Shown here: piece by piece, positions 44,201-50,968 of the stretch
Numbering within the stretch: the stretch's first letter is position 1
Layout of the letters: each line of letters starts with the position of its first letter
DNA from: Burkholderiaceae bacterium
GTDB lineage: Bacteria > Pseudomonadota > Gammaproteobacteria > Burkholderiales > Burkholderiaceae_C
DNA length: 50,968 nucleotides
Assembly: GCA_016790515.1 (NCBI GenBank)
Contig: JAEUOY010000057.1
Coordinates: 1 to 50,968 of the forward strand
Direction of reading: 5' to 3'
Position numbers and translations under genes: made by a program
Notes under the pieces: generated by a model
What the model saw: only the letters and a program-made list of their open reading frames with translations
Database searches by the model: none
Told to the model about the DNA's origin: nothing

Positions 44201-44924
44201 CGAAGCTGGCGATGCCGCCGTCGGGTTCGCGGAACTGCAGGCCGCCGGCGACCCGCACGACACCGATGCTGCGACGCGCCCCCCCAGCCGGCAGCGCGTT
44301 CGCCAGCAGCTCCAGCGGCAGGTCGGCGCGCAGCGGCTCGGCCAGCGCGCGCCGCATGCCCAGCCGCAGCGATGCTGCGAGCAGCAGCGTCTGCGCGGCA
44401 CGCGTGCGGCGCACCCGATCGTCCAGCCGGTCGGCCGCTCGCATCGCCCAGCGCGCCACGTCGAGCGCCGCGTCGCCACCCTGGGCCAGCGTGCGCAGTG
44501 CCGGTTCGAGCATGGCCGCGGCCGCGCCGTCGAGCCGCGGCCGCCCGGACCGGGCACCGGCCAGCGCCACCATGTTCAAGGCTTCCTCGAGCCGGATCGC
44601 GGCGGCGGCCTCGACATGGGCCTGGCGGGTGATCCGGGCCGCCCGCCGCCGCCGCCCCGGGTCGGCCACCAGGCGCTGGCGCAACAGCGGCAGCACGCTG
44701 CCGGCGAGCTGGAAGCCGGTGCTGCCGCGCCATTCGACGACCGCACTGAACCAGAGGTCGGATTCGACGCCGGGATCGGCCTCGGGCAGCAGGGCCTGGC
44801 GCAGGCGGCGCAGCAACCCGGCGTCGACGCGCACCGCCAGGCTGGCCAGCTCGGCCAGCCCGGCGGCCAGCGGCGACTCCTGGTCGAGTGCCGCCAGCCG
44901 CGCCGCGGCGCTCAGGCTTTCCAT
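41271..44924 (-). CDS. pseudo-trypsin / DUF4062 / pseudo-CHAT protein
   Basis: This is a 1217-residue multidomain protein. Residues 1-310 are helical then beta-rich, with no family recognised. Residues about 320-500 fold like a trypsin protease (VGFIVENSFGLT, ALLGAPVVDASGVVGAVVAA), but the His, Asp and Ser positions are replaced. Residues 512-660 are DUF4062 (VVVVAVVEELSLHLDAVAQA, LFVGLVGWRSGFVPG). Residues 668-850 hold a conserved CHAT-companion region (VVHGDIREAGAPLLVGHYDG, GLYPGPVGTSALV). Residues 930-1210 are a CHAT domain ending GWPVGPAEAAGFTVAFYEAL. In LHLAAPIAW a Pro replaces the catalytic His, and LVFCSPTAHD lacks the Cys of LNCCH. The start overlaps the vWA-like gene by 13 bases. Confidence 0.75.
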   Translation of the reverse strand: MESLSAAARLAALDQESPLAAGLAELASLAVRVDAGLLRRLRQALLPEADPGVESDLWFSAVVEWRGSTGFQLAGSVLPLLRQRLVADPGRRRRAARITRQAHVEAAAAIRLEEALNMVALAGARSGRPRLDGAAAAMLEPALRTLAQGGDAALDVARWAMRAADRLDDRVRRTRAAQTLLLAASLRLGMRRALAEPLRADLPLELLANALPAGGARRSIGVVRVAGGLQFREPDGGIASFEAPATDPLLVGLAWQAGGVTQERTVEAAPLAVVHLDGEPSELTLTTMAGDRYRLGSAALAAQSPPDADAARIDDRWRGNCLQLRPLQGEGATRVGFIVENSFGLTVAAAFAGVDRVVDPRSGRRFELTRSSTDDEEADGVAELVVLKPVADDVPVWPSPPLGNMLPQEDVAAKVAAIGGDGVVRWLDVVLQPRAGARRQALMPTAAGLGDTPFDEALLGAPVVDASGVVGAVVAADALSDGSSGVRLRLVEVDGLRLRLQRARQPWPGAGRRVVVVAVVEELSLHLDAVAQALRAAGHAVRTPDRFQSVRDTLAAVDDSELFVGLVGWRSGFVPGDASNPAHKPLLQLAFEHARERSLPCLMALSRREVLRTRGKASDDRMGMAAFREQLKLEMPVIEFDDSDELASRIVRAVEQLPERGAAPAETLDLRVVHGDIREAGAPLLVGHYDGDGICGVERQLDELVQGALSRRLALGLYPGPVGTSALVRGSGEGSAAPEVLAVGLGTIGELSPSLLSESLRAALLGRAVEHQSEAGHRTPALRASCLLVGSGEGGVSVGDSAIAIVEATLQANVHLLSNPGMARYERIEIIEAVRERASLAQAALLRWAKASESAAAVELVSAIEVRRPPKEIPRGDWWHRLLLRVDDRGAFDYRLTAGGRGSHTVGAESRSLVDNLLASTDGRADADPALRRTLTELLLPAGLLSPLLMVDRLALVLDAAAARYPWELLDRGSQPGRVPPLAALMGLVRQSAAPTRTPASPIDAGLQAGIFAADPAAKTAQPPYAKDIARALERVLQRAGSKPEAVVNRPATELMVRLHGEPLHLLHLAAPIAWPGSGPGLFAGFRFGPDLVLGVNDIRQLRALPQLVFCSPTAHDDGRPLQDWPSFAAAFAQDLLHAGVRAVVVPGWPVGPAEAAGFTVAFYEALAQGRSFGDCVLFARGEAWKLDPKGTSWAAFQCWGNPGLTLLPTGHRRSAR

Positions 44925-45910
44925 CGCCGGTCCGTGGTCTCGCGCAGCGCGCGCACGACCTGGCGCGCGGTCGTGCGCTCGCCCCAGTGCATCAGGCCGA
45001 GTTCGCGGGTCAGCGCCGGCGGCCAGCGCGCCGGCGCGAACGGCACCCAGGCGATCGCCCGGCACCCGGCGCCGCGCACCTGCTCGGCGAAGCCCTGCCA
45101 CTCCGCGCTGTCGGCGGCGGCATCGTCGTCGATCGGCGCGCCGATGCCGAGGTCGCTGACGATGACGACCGGCGTTCCCGGCGGCGGTGGCCGCCAGGCA
45201 CTGCGGCCACCGCGCCCCGGCATGCGCACGCCGCGCGCGGGGCAATGGCGAAACTCCTGCACCGCCAGGCGGCCGGGCCCGAGCAGCTTCTGAACATCGT
45301 CGAGCAGCCGCGCCACGTCATGCGCGAACGGCACCATCGCCGGCGCACGGTCGACCAGCACCTGCGCACCGTGGGCCAGGGTGCGCACGGTGCGCCGAGG
45401 CAGTCGCTCGATGCGCCGGCCGCGCGACAGCAGCGCGATCGTGCGCTCGACGTCGAGCTCGGCGCCTTCCTGCCAACCGGCCAGCGCGGCGCCCAGGATG
45501 GCGCGCGACTGGCGCTCGGCGATCAGCGGCGGGGGTGGCAGGCTGTCGGCATGCCCGTCGGCGGCGCGCCAGGCCGTTGCCGATTCGTCGGCCGCGAACG
45601 CCATCACGCCCTGGGCGATGCGTTCGAGCGTGGCCACGCGCTGGCGGGGCAGCGGCTGCGGGGAAGACGGCGGCGGGGGCGGTGGCGGAATGCCGGCATC
45701 GGTGTCCGGCGGCCGCGGCACGATCCGCTCGGGCTCGACCCAGGGGCCGATGCGCGGCGGCGGCGCCACGCTCGCCGGCACCGGTTCGACACCGAGCAGC
45801 GCGAGAACCTGGCTGCGGGTCTGGGCATCGCGCGGACCGAGGCGCTGCAGCGCCAGCAGCGCATCGGCCAGCGAGATCGCCTTGCCGCGCGGCGGTTCAG
45901 GCGCGGCCAT
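44912..45910 (-). CDS. vWA-like protein of a MoxR system
   Basis: This 332-residue protein has a helical N terminus (ISLADALLALQRLG), a proline-rich linker with a run of Pro at 75-81, and a Rossmann-like vWA domain from about residue 170. The metal-site position reads VLVDRAPAM (187-192), so the DxSxS MIDAS is degenerate. VVIVSDLGIG (248-257) is the later Asp loop. It resembles the SAV_2336-type partner proteins of MoxR ATPases. It overlaps the MoxR gene by 14 bases and the pseudo-CHAT gene by 13, which implies translational coupling. It probably links the AAA+ motor to the large protein. Confidence 0.65.
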   Translation of the reverse strand: MAAPEPPRGKAISLADALLALQRLGPRDAQTRSQVLALLGVEPVPASVAPPPRIGPWVEPERIVPRPPDTDAGIPPPPPPPSSPQPLPRQRVATLERIAQGVMAFAADESATAWRAADGHADSLPPPPLIAERQSRAILGAALAGWQEGAELDVERTIALLSRGRRIERLPRRTVRTLAHGAQVLVDRAPAMVPFAHDVARLLDDVQKLLGPGRLAVQEFRHCPARGVRMPGRGGRSAWRPPPPGTPVVIVSDLGIGAPIDDDAAADSAEWQGFAEQVRGAGCRAIAWVPFAPARWPPALTRELGLMHWGERTTARQVVRALRETTDRRWKA

Positions 45911-46874
45911 CGCCCGCCCCGGGAGCGCGCGGCCGGTCGCTCTTCAGCAGCACGCTGCCGACGACGTCAGGCCAGTGCGGCGATGTCTGGTCGATGCCCA
46001 GTTGTTCGCAGACCCGCACCGCGTCGAGAAACTCGGCGGTCGACGGCTTGCGCCGCTGCAGCGCCGGCGCCTGGCCGCGCAGGCGCATCACCGCGGCGGC
46101 CAGCTGCTGGTGGCGCGTTCGATCACCCTTCGGGAAATGGCGCGCCGCGAGCTGTTCGAACCAGGCCGCGTCGGGCTCGTCGAGCGCCAGCGTGACACAG
46201 CGGCGCAGGAAGGCCGGCGGGAGTTCGCGTTCGGTGTTGGTGGTCAGCACCAGCAGCACGTCGCGACGCGCGACGATGCGCTCGTTGGTTTCGCGCACCG
46301 TGAACTCGCGCGTGTCGAACGGCTCGAGCAGGTCGTTGGGCACGTCCGGGTCGGCCTTGTCGATCTCGTCGACCAGCACCACCGCGCTGTCGCCGCCGGC
46401 CGCTGCGGCCGGGTCGCGGGCACGCGCCGACGCGGGGTCGATCGGCTCGAGGCCGCGCTGCGCCGCGGTTTCCGGATCGAAGCCCCACCACACGGCACCC
46501 GGCTCGACGTAATGCGGCATCGGCTGCAGCGTCTCACCGGGGGTGGTGGCATGGTTCAGCCGGCGCAGCGCGTCGAAGCTCCACAGCAGGTCGGTGGCCT
46601 GGCTGCGCGAGGTCACGGTGTGGCGGTAATACGGCCAGCCCAGCGCGCTGGCCACCGCCCGGGCCAGCAGCGTCTTGCCCGAGCCGGGCTCGCCGGCCAC
46701 CAGCAACGGACGGCGCGTGGCGAGCGCGACATTGACGGCCAGTTGCACCGAAGGCGTGAAGACGTAGACCTGCGGCTTGCCGCCTTCACGCCAGCGCCAG
46801 GCCAGGTTGGCGGTCTTCGGCACCCGGGTGCCGCCGAGCTTGCCGAGATCGAAGTATTTCGGGTCGTAGTCCAT
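45897..46874 (-). CDS. MoxR-family AAA+ ATPase
   Basis: This is a 325-residue MoxR ATPase. Walker A is GEPGSGKT (61-68), Walker B AVVLVDEIDKADPDVPNDLL (164-183), and the sensor region VLTTNTERELPPAFLRRC follows. A 30-residue insert (residues about 118-160, GAVWWGFDPETAAQRGLEPI) lies between them. ATG 46874 follows GGAG at six bases; an upstream Met is unlikely. MoxR proteins act as chaperones that remodel vWA-containing complexes. It follows the TIR gene by 22 bases and overlaps the vWA-like gene. Confidence 0.9.
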   Translation of the reverse strand: MDYDPKYFDLGKLGGTRVPKTANLAWRWREGGKPQVYVFTPSVQLAVNVALATRRPLLVAGEPGSGKTLLARAVASALGWPYYRHTVTSRSQATDLLWSFDALRRLNHATTPGETLQPMPHYVEPGAVWWGFDPETAAQRGLEPIDPASARARDPAAAAGGDSAVVLVDEIDKADPDVPNDLLEPFDTREFTVRETNERIVARRDVLLVLTTNTERELPPAFLRRCVTLALDEPDAAWFEQLAARHFPKGDRTRHQQLAAAVMRLRGQAPALQRRKPSTAEFLDAVRVCEQLGIDQTSPHWPDVVGSVLLKSDRPRAPGAGDGRA

Positions 46875-46896
46875 GCCCTGCTCCGTTGCGTGACGA

Positions 46897-48171
46897 TCAT
46901 CGACGCAGCGCGCGGCGCGCACTGCCGTAGTCCTTGTAGGCCTCGTACTCGTCCTTCACCGGCACCGCCGGGCGCAGCGCGACGGCGGGCAGTGCATCGT
47001 CGCGCTCGGGCAGTTGCTCGCCGGTCCACAGCAGGAACACGACCTTCGGCAGGCGCTGGCGCAAGGTGCGCAGCGTCGCGGCGTCGGGCAGTGGCAGCGG
47101 CACGAACAGGAACGGGTCGCCGGCGGCCAGCGCAGCGACGATCTGCGCATCCGACCGGCCGCGGAATTCCTCCTCCTCATGCTCGCGCAGCCAGGCACAG
47201 ACCTGGCTCTCGTAGTACGCGGCATCGGCACGGTGCACGCCGCCTTCGATGCTGGCCACGCGCAGGTCGAAGCGGAACGGGTGGGCCTTGTCGACCAGCC
47301 GCTCGGCGGTGTAATCGATCAGATGGCCGCCATTGACGCAGGCAATGCCGCCCTGGCCGCCGGCCCACAGCTCGTGCGCGACGGCTGCCAGCTGGCCGCT
47401 GATCACCGGGTCCAGCCAGTGCGGGGCCAGCCAGCGCAGCACGTTCTTCAGCGCGTCGGACGACAGCGACAGGCTCTTGAGCTCGTTGATCAGCTCGACG
47501 AGCTTGGCGTAGTCGCCGAAATGCCCGCCCAGCATGCGGGCCGCGAGGCCTTCGACCGGCAGGTTGCGGTCGCCCGGCCACCAGGGCAGCGGCGGCGCGT
47601 GCAGCCGCGTGGCCAGCTGCCGGATCAGCGCCGGCTTCACGTCCTGCAGGATGTTGGCCAGCTTGGACGCCAGTTCCTCGAAGGGTGTGCTCGCCCCGAT
47701 CGTGTGCGGGCCGTGCTGGCGCAGCACGCTTGCGATGGCCTGCGCGTCGCCGGTGGGCACGCGCTGCAGCAGCGACAGCTGGGCCGGACCGAAGCCCTGT
47801 GCGTCCAGGGCCTCCGGCTCGACGCCGAGCAGCACGTGGAAGACCTTGAACGATGGGTCCAGCGAGCGCCGCCAGCCCAGGATGTGCGTTTCCTTGCGCA
47901 CCCAATCCGGTCGCGACAGCGCGGCCGGCGTCAGCAGGATCAGGCCGGCCTGTGCGTAGGCCATCATCGCGTGCAACTGGATCGGCCATTCCTCGCCGGG
48001 CTTCAGGCAGTCGCGGTCGACCAGCACTTCGTAGCCCGGATGGCCATCACCCGACGCAGCCAGCGCGGCGCTGACGGCGTCGGTCAGCACGGCGTCCTTC
48101 GAGCTGTGGCTGAGGAAGATGCGCGGGCGCGGCGCCGCGGCGCTGGCCGCAGCGCGACGGCGGGTCGGCAT
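46897..48171 (-). CDS. TIR-domain protein with long helical C-terminal part
   Basis: This is a 424-residue protein. The TIR domain (residues 17-150) has RIFLSHSSKDAVLTDAV, YEVLVDRDCLKPGEEW and LTPAALSRPDWVRKE, with the NADase glutamate at 94 intact. The middle part (about 160-300) resembles effector-associated helical domains (TPFEELASKLANILQD, YAKLVELINELKSLSLSSDA). The last 120 residues (VFLLWTGEQLPERDDAL) are of unknown fold. It is the first gene of the four-gene operon and the only member with a complete predicted active site, so it is the likely effector. It diverges from the SNF2 helicase gene. Confidence 0.82.
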   Translation of the reverse strand: MPTRRRAAASAAAPRPRIFLSHSSKDAVLTDAVSAALAASGDGHPGYEVLVDRDCLKPGEEWPIQLHAMMAYAQAGLILLTPAALSRPDWVRKETHILGWRRSLDPSFKVFHVLLGVEPEALDAQGFGPAQLSLLQRVPTGDAQAIASVLRQHGPHTIGASTPFEELASKLANILQDVKPALIRQLATRLHAPPLPWWPGDRNLPVEGLAARMLGGHFGDYAKLVELINELKSLSLSSDALKNVLRWLAPHWLDPVISGQLAAVAHELWAGGQGGIACVNGGHLIDYTAERLVDKAHPFRFDLRVASIEGGVHRADAAYYESQVCAWLREHEEEEFRGRSDAQIVAALAAGDPFLFVPLPLPDAATLRTLRQRLPKVVFLLWTGEQLPERDDALPAVALRPAVPVKDEYEAYKDYGSARRALRR

Positions 48172-48363
48172 GGCCTCAGGCCGCGGCGCGTGCCGTCGTC
48201 ACGACGGATCGCGCCTCGCCTGCCCGTTGTCCCTTCCGCACTCCGTCCATGCCGCCCGCCTCGCTTCGGTGCGAAAGATCATATGTGCGCCACGCTGGCC
48301 GCCCCATCGGTGCCGGCGCACCGGCCGGGCGAGCCGGCGGCGACATGACGGCCCCGCCCGACA

Positions 48364-50709
48364 ATGCCGCCCATGCCGGACCCCGCCCCCGACGAGCGCC
48401 CGCGCGGCCCGCGGCTGCGGCTGCAGACGCTCGACCGCGGCGACGGGCTGCTCGGCCTGCGGCCCTGCGGGCCAGTGCGGCCGCGGTCGCGCTCGCCGCT
48501 GTTCGGCGCCCGCGGGCCGCAGGTCACGGTCGCGCGCTTGACCGATGCCGGCGCGGCCGACGTCGCCCGGCTGCACGCGCTGGGCCTGCAGCCGCTGCCG
48601 GCGGCCGCGCTGCAGTGGCGCGGCGGCGTCTCGCCGTTGCCCGACGAAGCGCTGTACAGCCTGGTGCGCGAAGCCGACTTCGGCGAGTTCTGCGAAACCG
48701 CCCTGCCCGCACTGCAGGCCGAGGGCTGGACCGTCGAGCTGGCGCCGGGCTTCGCCCACGCCGCCGAACCGGTGGCCGGCTGGCAGATCCGGCTGCAGCC
48801 GCTGACCCAGCCGCGCGGCATGGGTTCGTGGCTGCTGAGCCTGAAGATCGAGCTGGCGACCCGCCACGGCCCCGAGACGCTGGACCTGGTGCCGCTGCTG
48901 GCGCGGCTGATCGGCCACGACCGGCGCTGGACGAATGCCGAGGCGCTGGCGGCGATCCCCGACGACGAGCCGGTGCGCCTGCATGCGCCGGGCGGACGCC
49001 GCATCGACGCGCCGGCGGCGCCGCTGAAGGCGATCGTCGGCGCGATGATCGACCTGCTGACGCGGCCGCGGCGAAGGGCCGACGAGCCGCTGGCGATCTC
49101 GTCCTGGGACGCGCAGCGGCTGGCGCTGCTGCGCGCCGGCCTGAAGGACGCGATCGCCAGCCATCCCAGCGCCCGGCGAGACTGGGTGCTGCAGGGCGAG
49201 ACCGCGCCCGAGGGGCTGGCCGCGCCGCCTGCAGCCGTCGAGCCGCCCGCCGGCCTGGGCATCACGCTGCGGCCCTACCAGCGCGACGGCCTGGCCTGGC
49301 TGCAGCAGTTGCGCCGCCACGGCGCGGCCGGCATCCTGGCCGACGACATGGGGCTGGGCAAGACGGCACAGGCGCTGGCCCACCTGCTGGTCGAGCAGCA
49401 GGCCGGCCGGCTCGACCGGCCGGCGCTGGTGGTGGCGCCGGCCTCGCTGATCTTCAACTGGCAGGCTGAAAGCCAGCGCGTCGCGCCGGCGCTGAAGCTG
49501 CTGACGCTGCAGGGCCCGCGCCGCAGCGCCGCTTTCGCCCGCATCGCCCAGTCCGACCTGGTGCTGACCAGCTACCCGCTGCTGTGGCGCGATGCGATGG
49601 CGTTCGAGCGCCAGCCCTGGCACCTGGTGGTGCTGGACGAGGCGCAGATGGTCAAGAACGCCGGCAGCCGCACCGCCACCACGGCACGCCGGCTGAACGC
49701 CCGCCACCGCCTGAGCCTCACCGGCACGCCGATCGAGAACCATCTCGGCGAGCTGTGGGCGCAGTTCCACTTCCTGCTGCCTGGCTTCCTGGGCGATGCG
49801 CGCAGCTTCCAGCGCGACTGGCGCACGCCGATCGAGAAGAACGGCGAGACGCAGCGCGCGAAGCTGCTGGCGCAGCGGGTGCGGCCCTTCATCCTGCGCC
49901 GGCGCAAGGACCAGGTGGCCGCCGAGCTGCCGCCGCTGACCGAGCAGCTGCACCGCGTGGTGCTGGCCGGACGCCAGCGCGCGCTGTACGAGAGCGTGCG
50001 CCTGGCCGCCGACGAGCGGATGCGCCGGCTGCTGGCCGCGCAGCGTTTCGAAGGCTCGATGATCAGCGTGCTCGATGCGCTGCTGAAGCTGCGCCAGGTC
50101 TGCGACGACCCGCGGCTGCTCGACGATGCGCCGGCGGCGGGCCCGGCCGGCGACTCGAGCGCCAAGCTGGCCTGGTTGGCGCAGACGCTGCCGGTGCTGC
50201 TGGCCGAGGGCCGGCGGGTGCTGCTGTTCTCGCAGTTCACCCGCATGCTGGCGCTGGTGGCCGCCGAGCTCGACGCGCTGGGCCTGCCCTGGCTGCGGCT
50301 GACCGGCGACACGCCCGGCGCCGAGCGCGGCGCGGTGGTGGCGCGCTTCCAGCGCGGCGAAGCGCCGCTGTTCCTGGTCAGCCTGAAGGCCGGCGGCGTC
50401 GGCCTGAACCTGACCGCCGCCGACACGGTGATCCACCTCGACCCCTGGTGGAACCCGGCGGTCGAGCAGCAGGCCAGCGCCCGCGCCCACCGCATCGGCC
50501 AGCACAAGCCGGTGCTGGTCTACCGGCTGGTGGCCGCCGGCAGCATCGAGGAACGGCTGCTGGCGCTGCAGGCGCGCAAGGGCGCGCTGGCCGAAGTGGT
50601 GCTGGGGCCGGCCGGAGCGTCGGTCGATGCCGGGCTGCAGGTGGCCGACGTGCAGGCCTTGCTGGCGCCGCTGGACAGCGCGGATGGCGAATCGGAAGTC
50701 TTCGCCTGA
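48364..50709 (+). CDS. SNF2-family helicase/ATPase
   Basis: This is a 781-residue DEAD/DEAH-superfamily 2 protein. The first 300 residues are of unknown fold. The motor then begins with LRPYQRDGLAWLQQLRRHGA, Walker A ILADDMGLGKTAQALA, DEAQ-type Walker B (VVLDEAQMVKNAGS) and SLTGTPIENHLGELWAQFHF. The C-terminal lobe has LFSQFTRML, VSLKAGGVGLNLTAAD and RAHRIGQHKPVLVYRL. It is a chromatin-remodeller-like DNA translocase of the HepA/RapA-related type, with no nuclease or SWIM finger. The start could also be ATG 48373. It diverges from the TIR operon. Whether it belongs to the conflict system or is a housekeeping factor cannot be told. Confidence 0.9.
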   Translation: MPPMPDPAPDERPRGPRLRLQTLDRGDGLLGLRPCGPVRPRSRSPLFGARGPQVTVARLTDAGAADVARLHALGLQPLPAAALQWRGGVSPLPDEALYSLVREADFGEFCETALPALQAEGWTVELAPGFAHAAEPVAGWQIRLQPLTQPRGMGSWLLSLKIELATRHGPETLDLVPLLARLIGHDRRWTNAEALAAIPDDEPVRLHAPGGRRIDAPAAPLKAIVGAMIDLLTRPRRRADEPLAISSWDAQRLALLRAGLKDAIASHPSARRDWVLQGETAPEGLAAPPAAVEPPAGLGITLRPYQRDGLAWLQQLRRHGAAGILADDMGLGKTAQALAHLLVEQQAGRLDRPALVVAPASLIFNWQAESQRVAPALKLLTLQGPRRSAAFARIAQSDLVLTSYPLLWRDAMAFERQPWHLVVLDEAQMVKNAGSRTATTARRLNARHRLSLTGTPIENHLGELWAQFHFLLPGFLGDARSFQRDWRTPIEKNGETQRAKLLAQRVRPFILRRRKDQVAAELPPLTEQLHRVVLAGRQRALYESVRLAADERMRRLLAAQRFEGSMISVLDALLKLRQVCDDPRLLDDAPAAGPAGDSSAKLAWLAQTLPVLLAEGRRVLLFSQFTRMLALVAAELDALGLPWLRLTGDTPGAERGAVVARFQRGEAPLFLVSLKAGGVGLNLTAADTVIHLDPWWNPAVEQQASARAHRIGQHKPVLVYRLVAAGSIEERLLALQARKGALAEVVLGPAGASVDAGLQVADVQALLAPLDSADGESEVFA

Positions 50710-50894
50710 GCGGCATGGCCTGGTCCGGTGACAAGCCGCGACCGAGTTTCTCGTCCGAATGTCGAGAAGCGGCTCGGAGCGGAAATCGCCGCGCGCCTGC
50801 GGAGCAGGCATTCGAAGATCGGGATGTGAGCGCCAGGCCGGGCTGCCGTGTTCTGCTCCGTGCCAGCGGCCAGCGGCCGCTGGCGTTCGCCAGG

Positions 50895-50921
50895 CACAAA
50901 CAGTCCACTGGACTGTTTGTG
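50895..50921. repeat. perfect 27-base inverted repeat
   Basis: The arms CACAAACAGTCCA (50895-50907) and TGGACTGTTTGTG (50909-50921) are exact reverse complements around a single C. It sits 186 bases after the helicase stop in a non-coding stretch. No T-run follows. It is markedly AT-richer than the surroundings, suggesting an attachment site, a regulator target or a dispersed intergenic repeat. Confidence 0.8.
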
Positions 50922-50968
50922 TCCGGGCTCACTCCCCCGCCGTCGCCCTTACGGACGCCGGCTCCTCC

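Noticed and set aside
50895-50921. Intrinsic terminator of the helicase gene
   Set aside because: No T-run after the stem and almost no loop; distance from the stop is 186 bases.
1-50968. CRISPR arrays, tRNA or rRNA genes, transposases
   Set aside because: None were seen on reading both strands and the translated frames; a covariance-model scan could still find a small RNA.

Overview
The window is a very GC-rich, densely coded stretch of bacterial chromosome. Several traits point to a betaproteobacterium of the order Burkholderiales, probably near Rubrivivax, Leptothrix, Ideonella or Methylibium. These traits are many orphan Bug-type (TctC-like) substrate-binding proteins, a PuuD-type urate hydroxylase next to an NCS2 permease, and an abundance of acyl-CoA genes. 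This placement is inferred from gene content and was not tested by a search. No rRNA, tRNA, CRISPR array or insertion sequence was seen.

Positions 1-4274 hold the end of a nitronate monooxygenase gene, an acyl-CoA synthetase, a small unknown protein and, on the minus strand, a stand-alone divergent RNA polymerase alpha subunit outside any ribosomal-protein operon. Positions 4543-15918 form a sugar-acid or hydroxy-acid catabolic locus. A minus-strand operon (2-hydroxyacid dehydrogenase, sialidase-fold protein, SDR, tartrate-dehydrogenase-like enzyme) and a plus-strand operon (two Bug proteins, UxaA-type dehydratase, semialdehyde dehydrogenase, HpaI-type aldolase) flank a LysR regulator. The promoters of both operons carry the same ordered sequence blocks at identical spacing, which suggests one LysR regulon. 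Positions 16020-19446 carry a small exported protein, a third Bug protein and an Omp85-like outer-membrane protein.

Positions 19568-24993 are a urate-degradation locus: an OHCU decarboxylase/allantoate amidohydrolase fusion, the relic 3' end of an allantoinase (puuE) gene, the urate hydroxylase puuD and an NCS2 permease. Two copies of an 11-base near-palindrome lie in the divergent gap. Two small exported proteins and an MFS exporter follow.

Two putative NTP/NAD-dependent conflict (immunity) systems stand out. The first (27715-34098, plus) is a three-gene operon: a four-helix SLATT-like membrane protein, a protein with a TIR domain followed by two more TIR/SLOG-like modules, and a membrane-anchored nSTAND NTPase with a WD40 propeller. 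The second (41271-48171, minus) is a four-gene operon: TIR protein, MoxR AAA+ ATPase, vWA-like protein with a degenerate MIDAS, and a 1217-residue protein joining a catalytically dead trypsin-like domain, a DUF4062 domain and a catalytically dead CHAT domain. Between them lies an acyl-CoA cluster (34259-41154): a long-chain acyl-CoA synthetase, a close relative of the animal 2-hydroxyacyl-CoA lyase ILVBL/HACL2, a PaaG-like hydratase, DUF6285, an aminoglycoside-phosphotransferase-fold kinase and a thiolase. A SNF2-family helicase and a perfect 27-base palindrome close the window.
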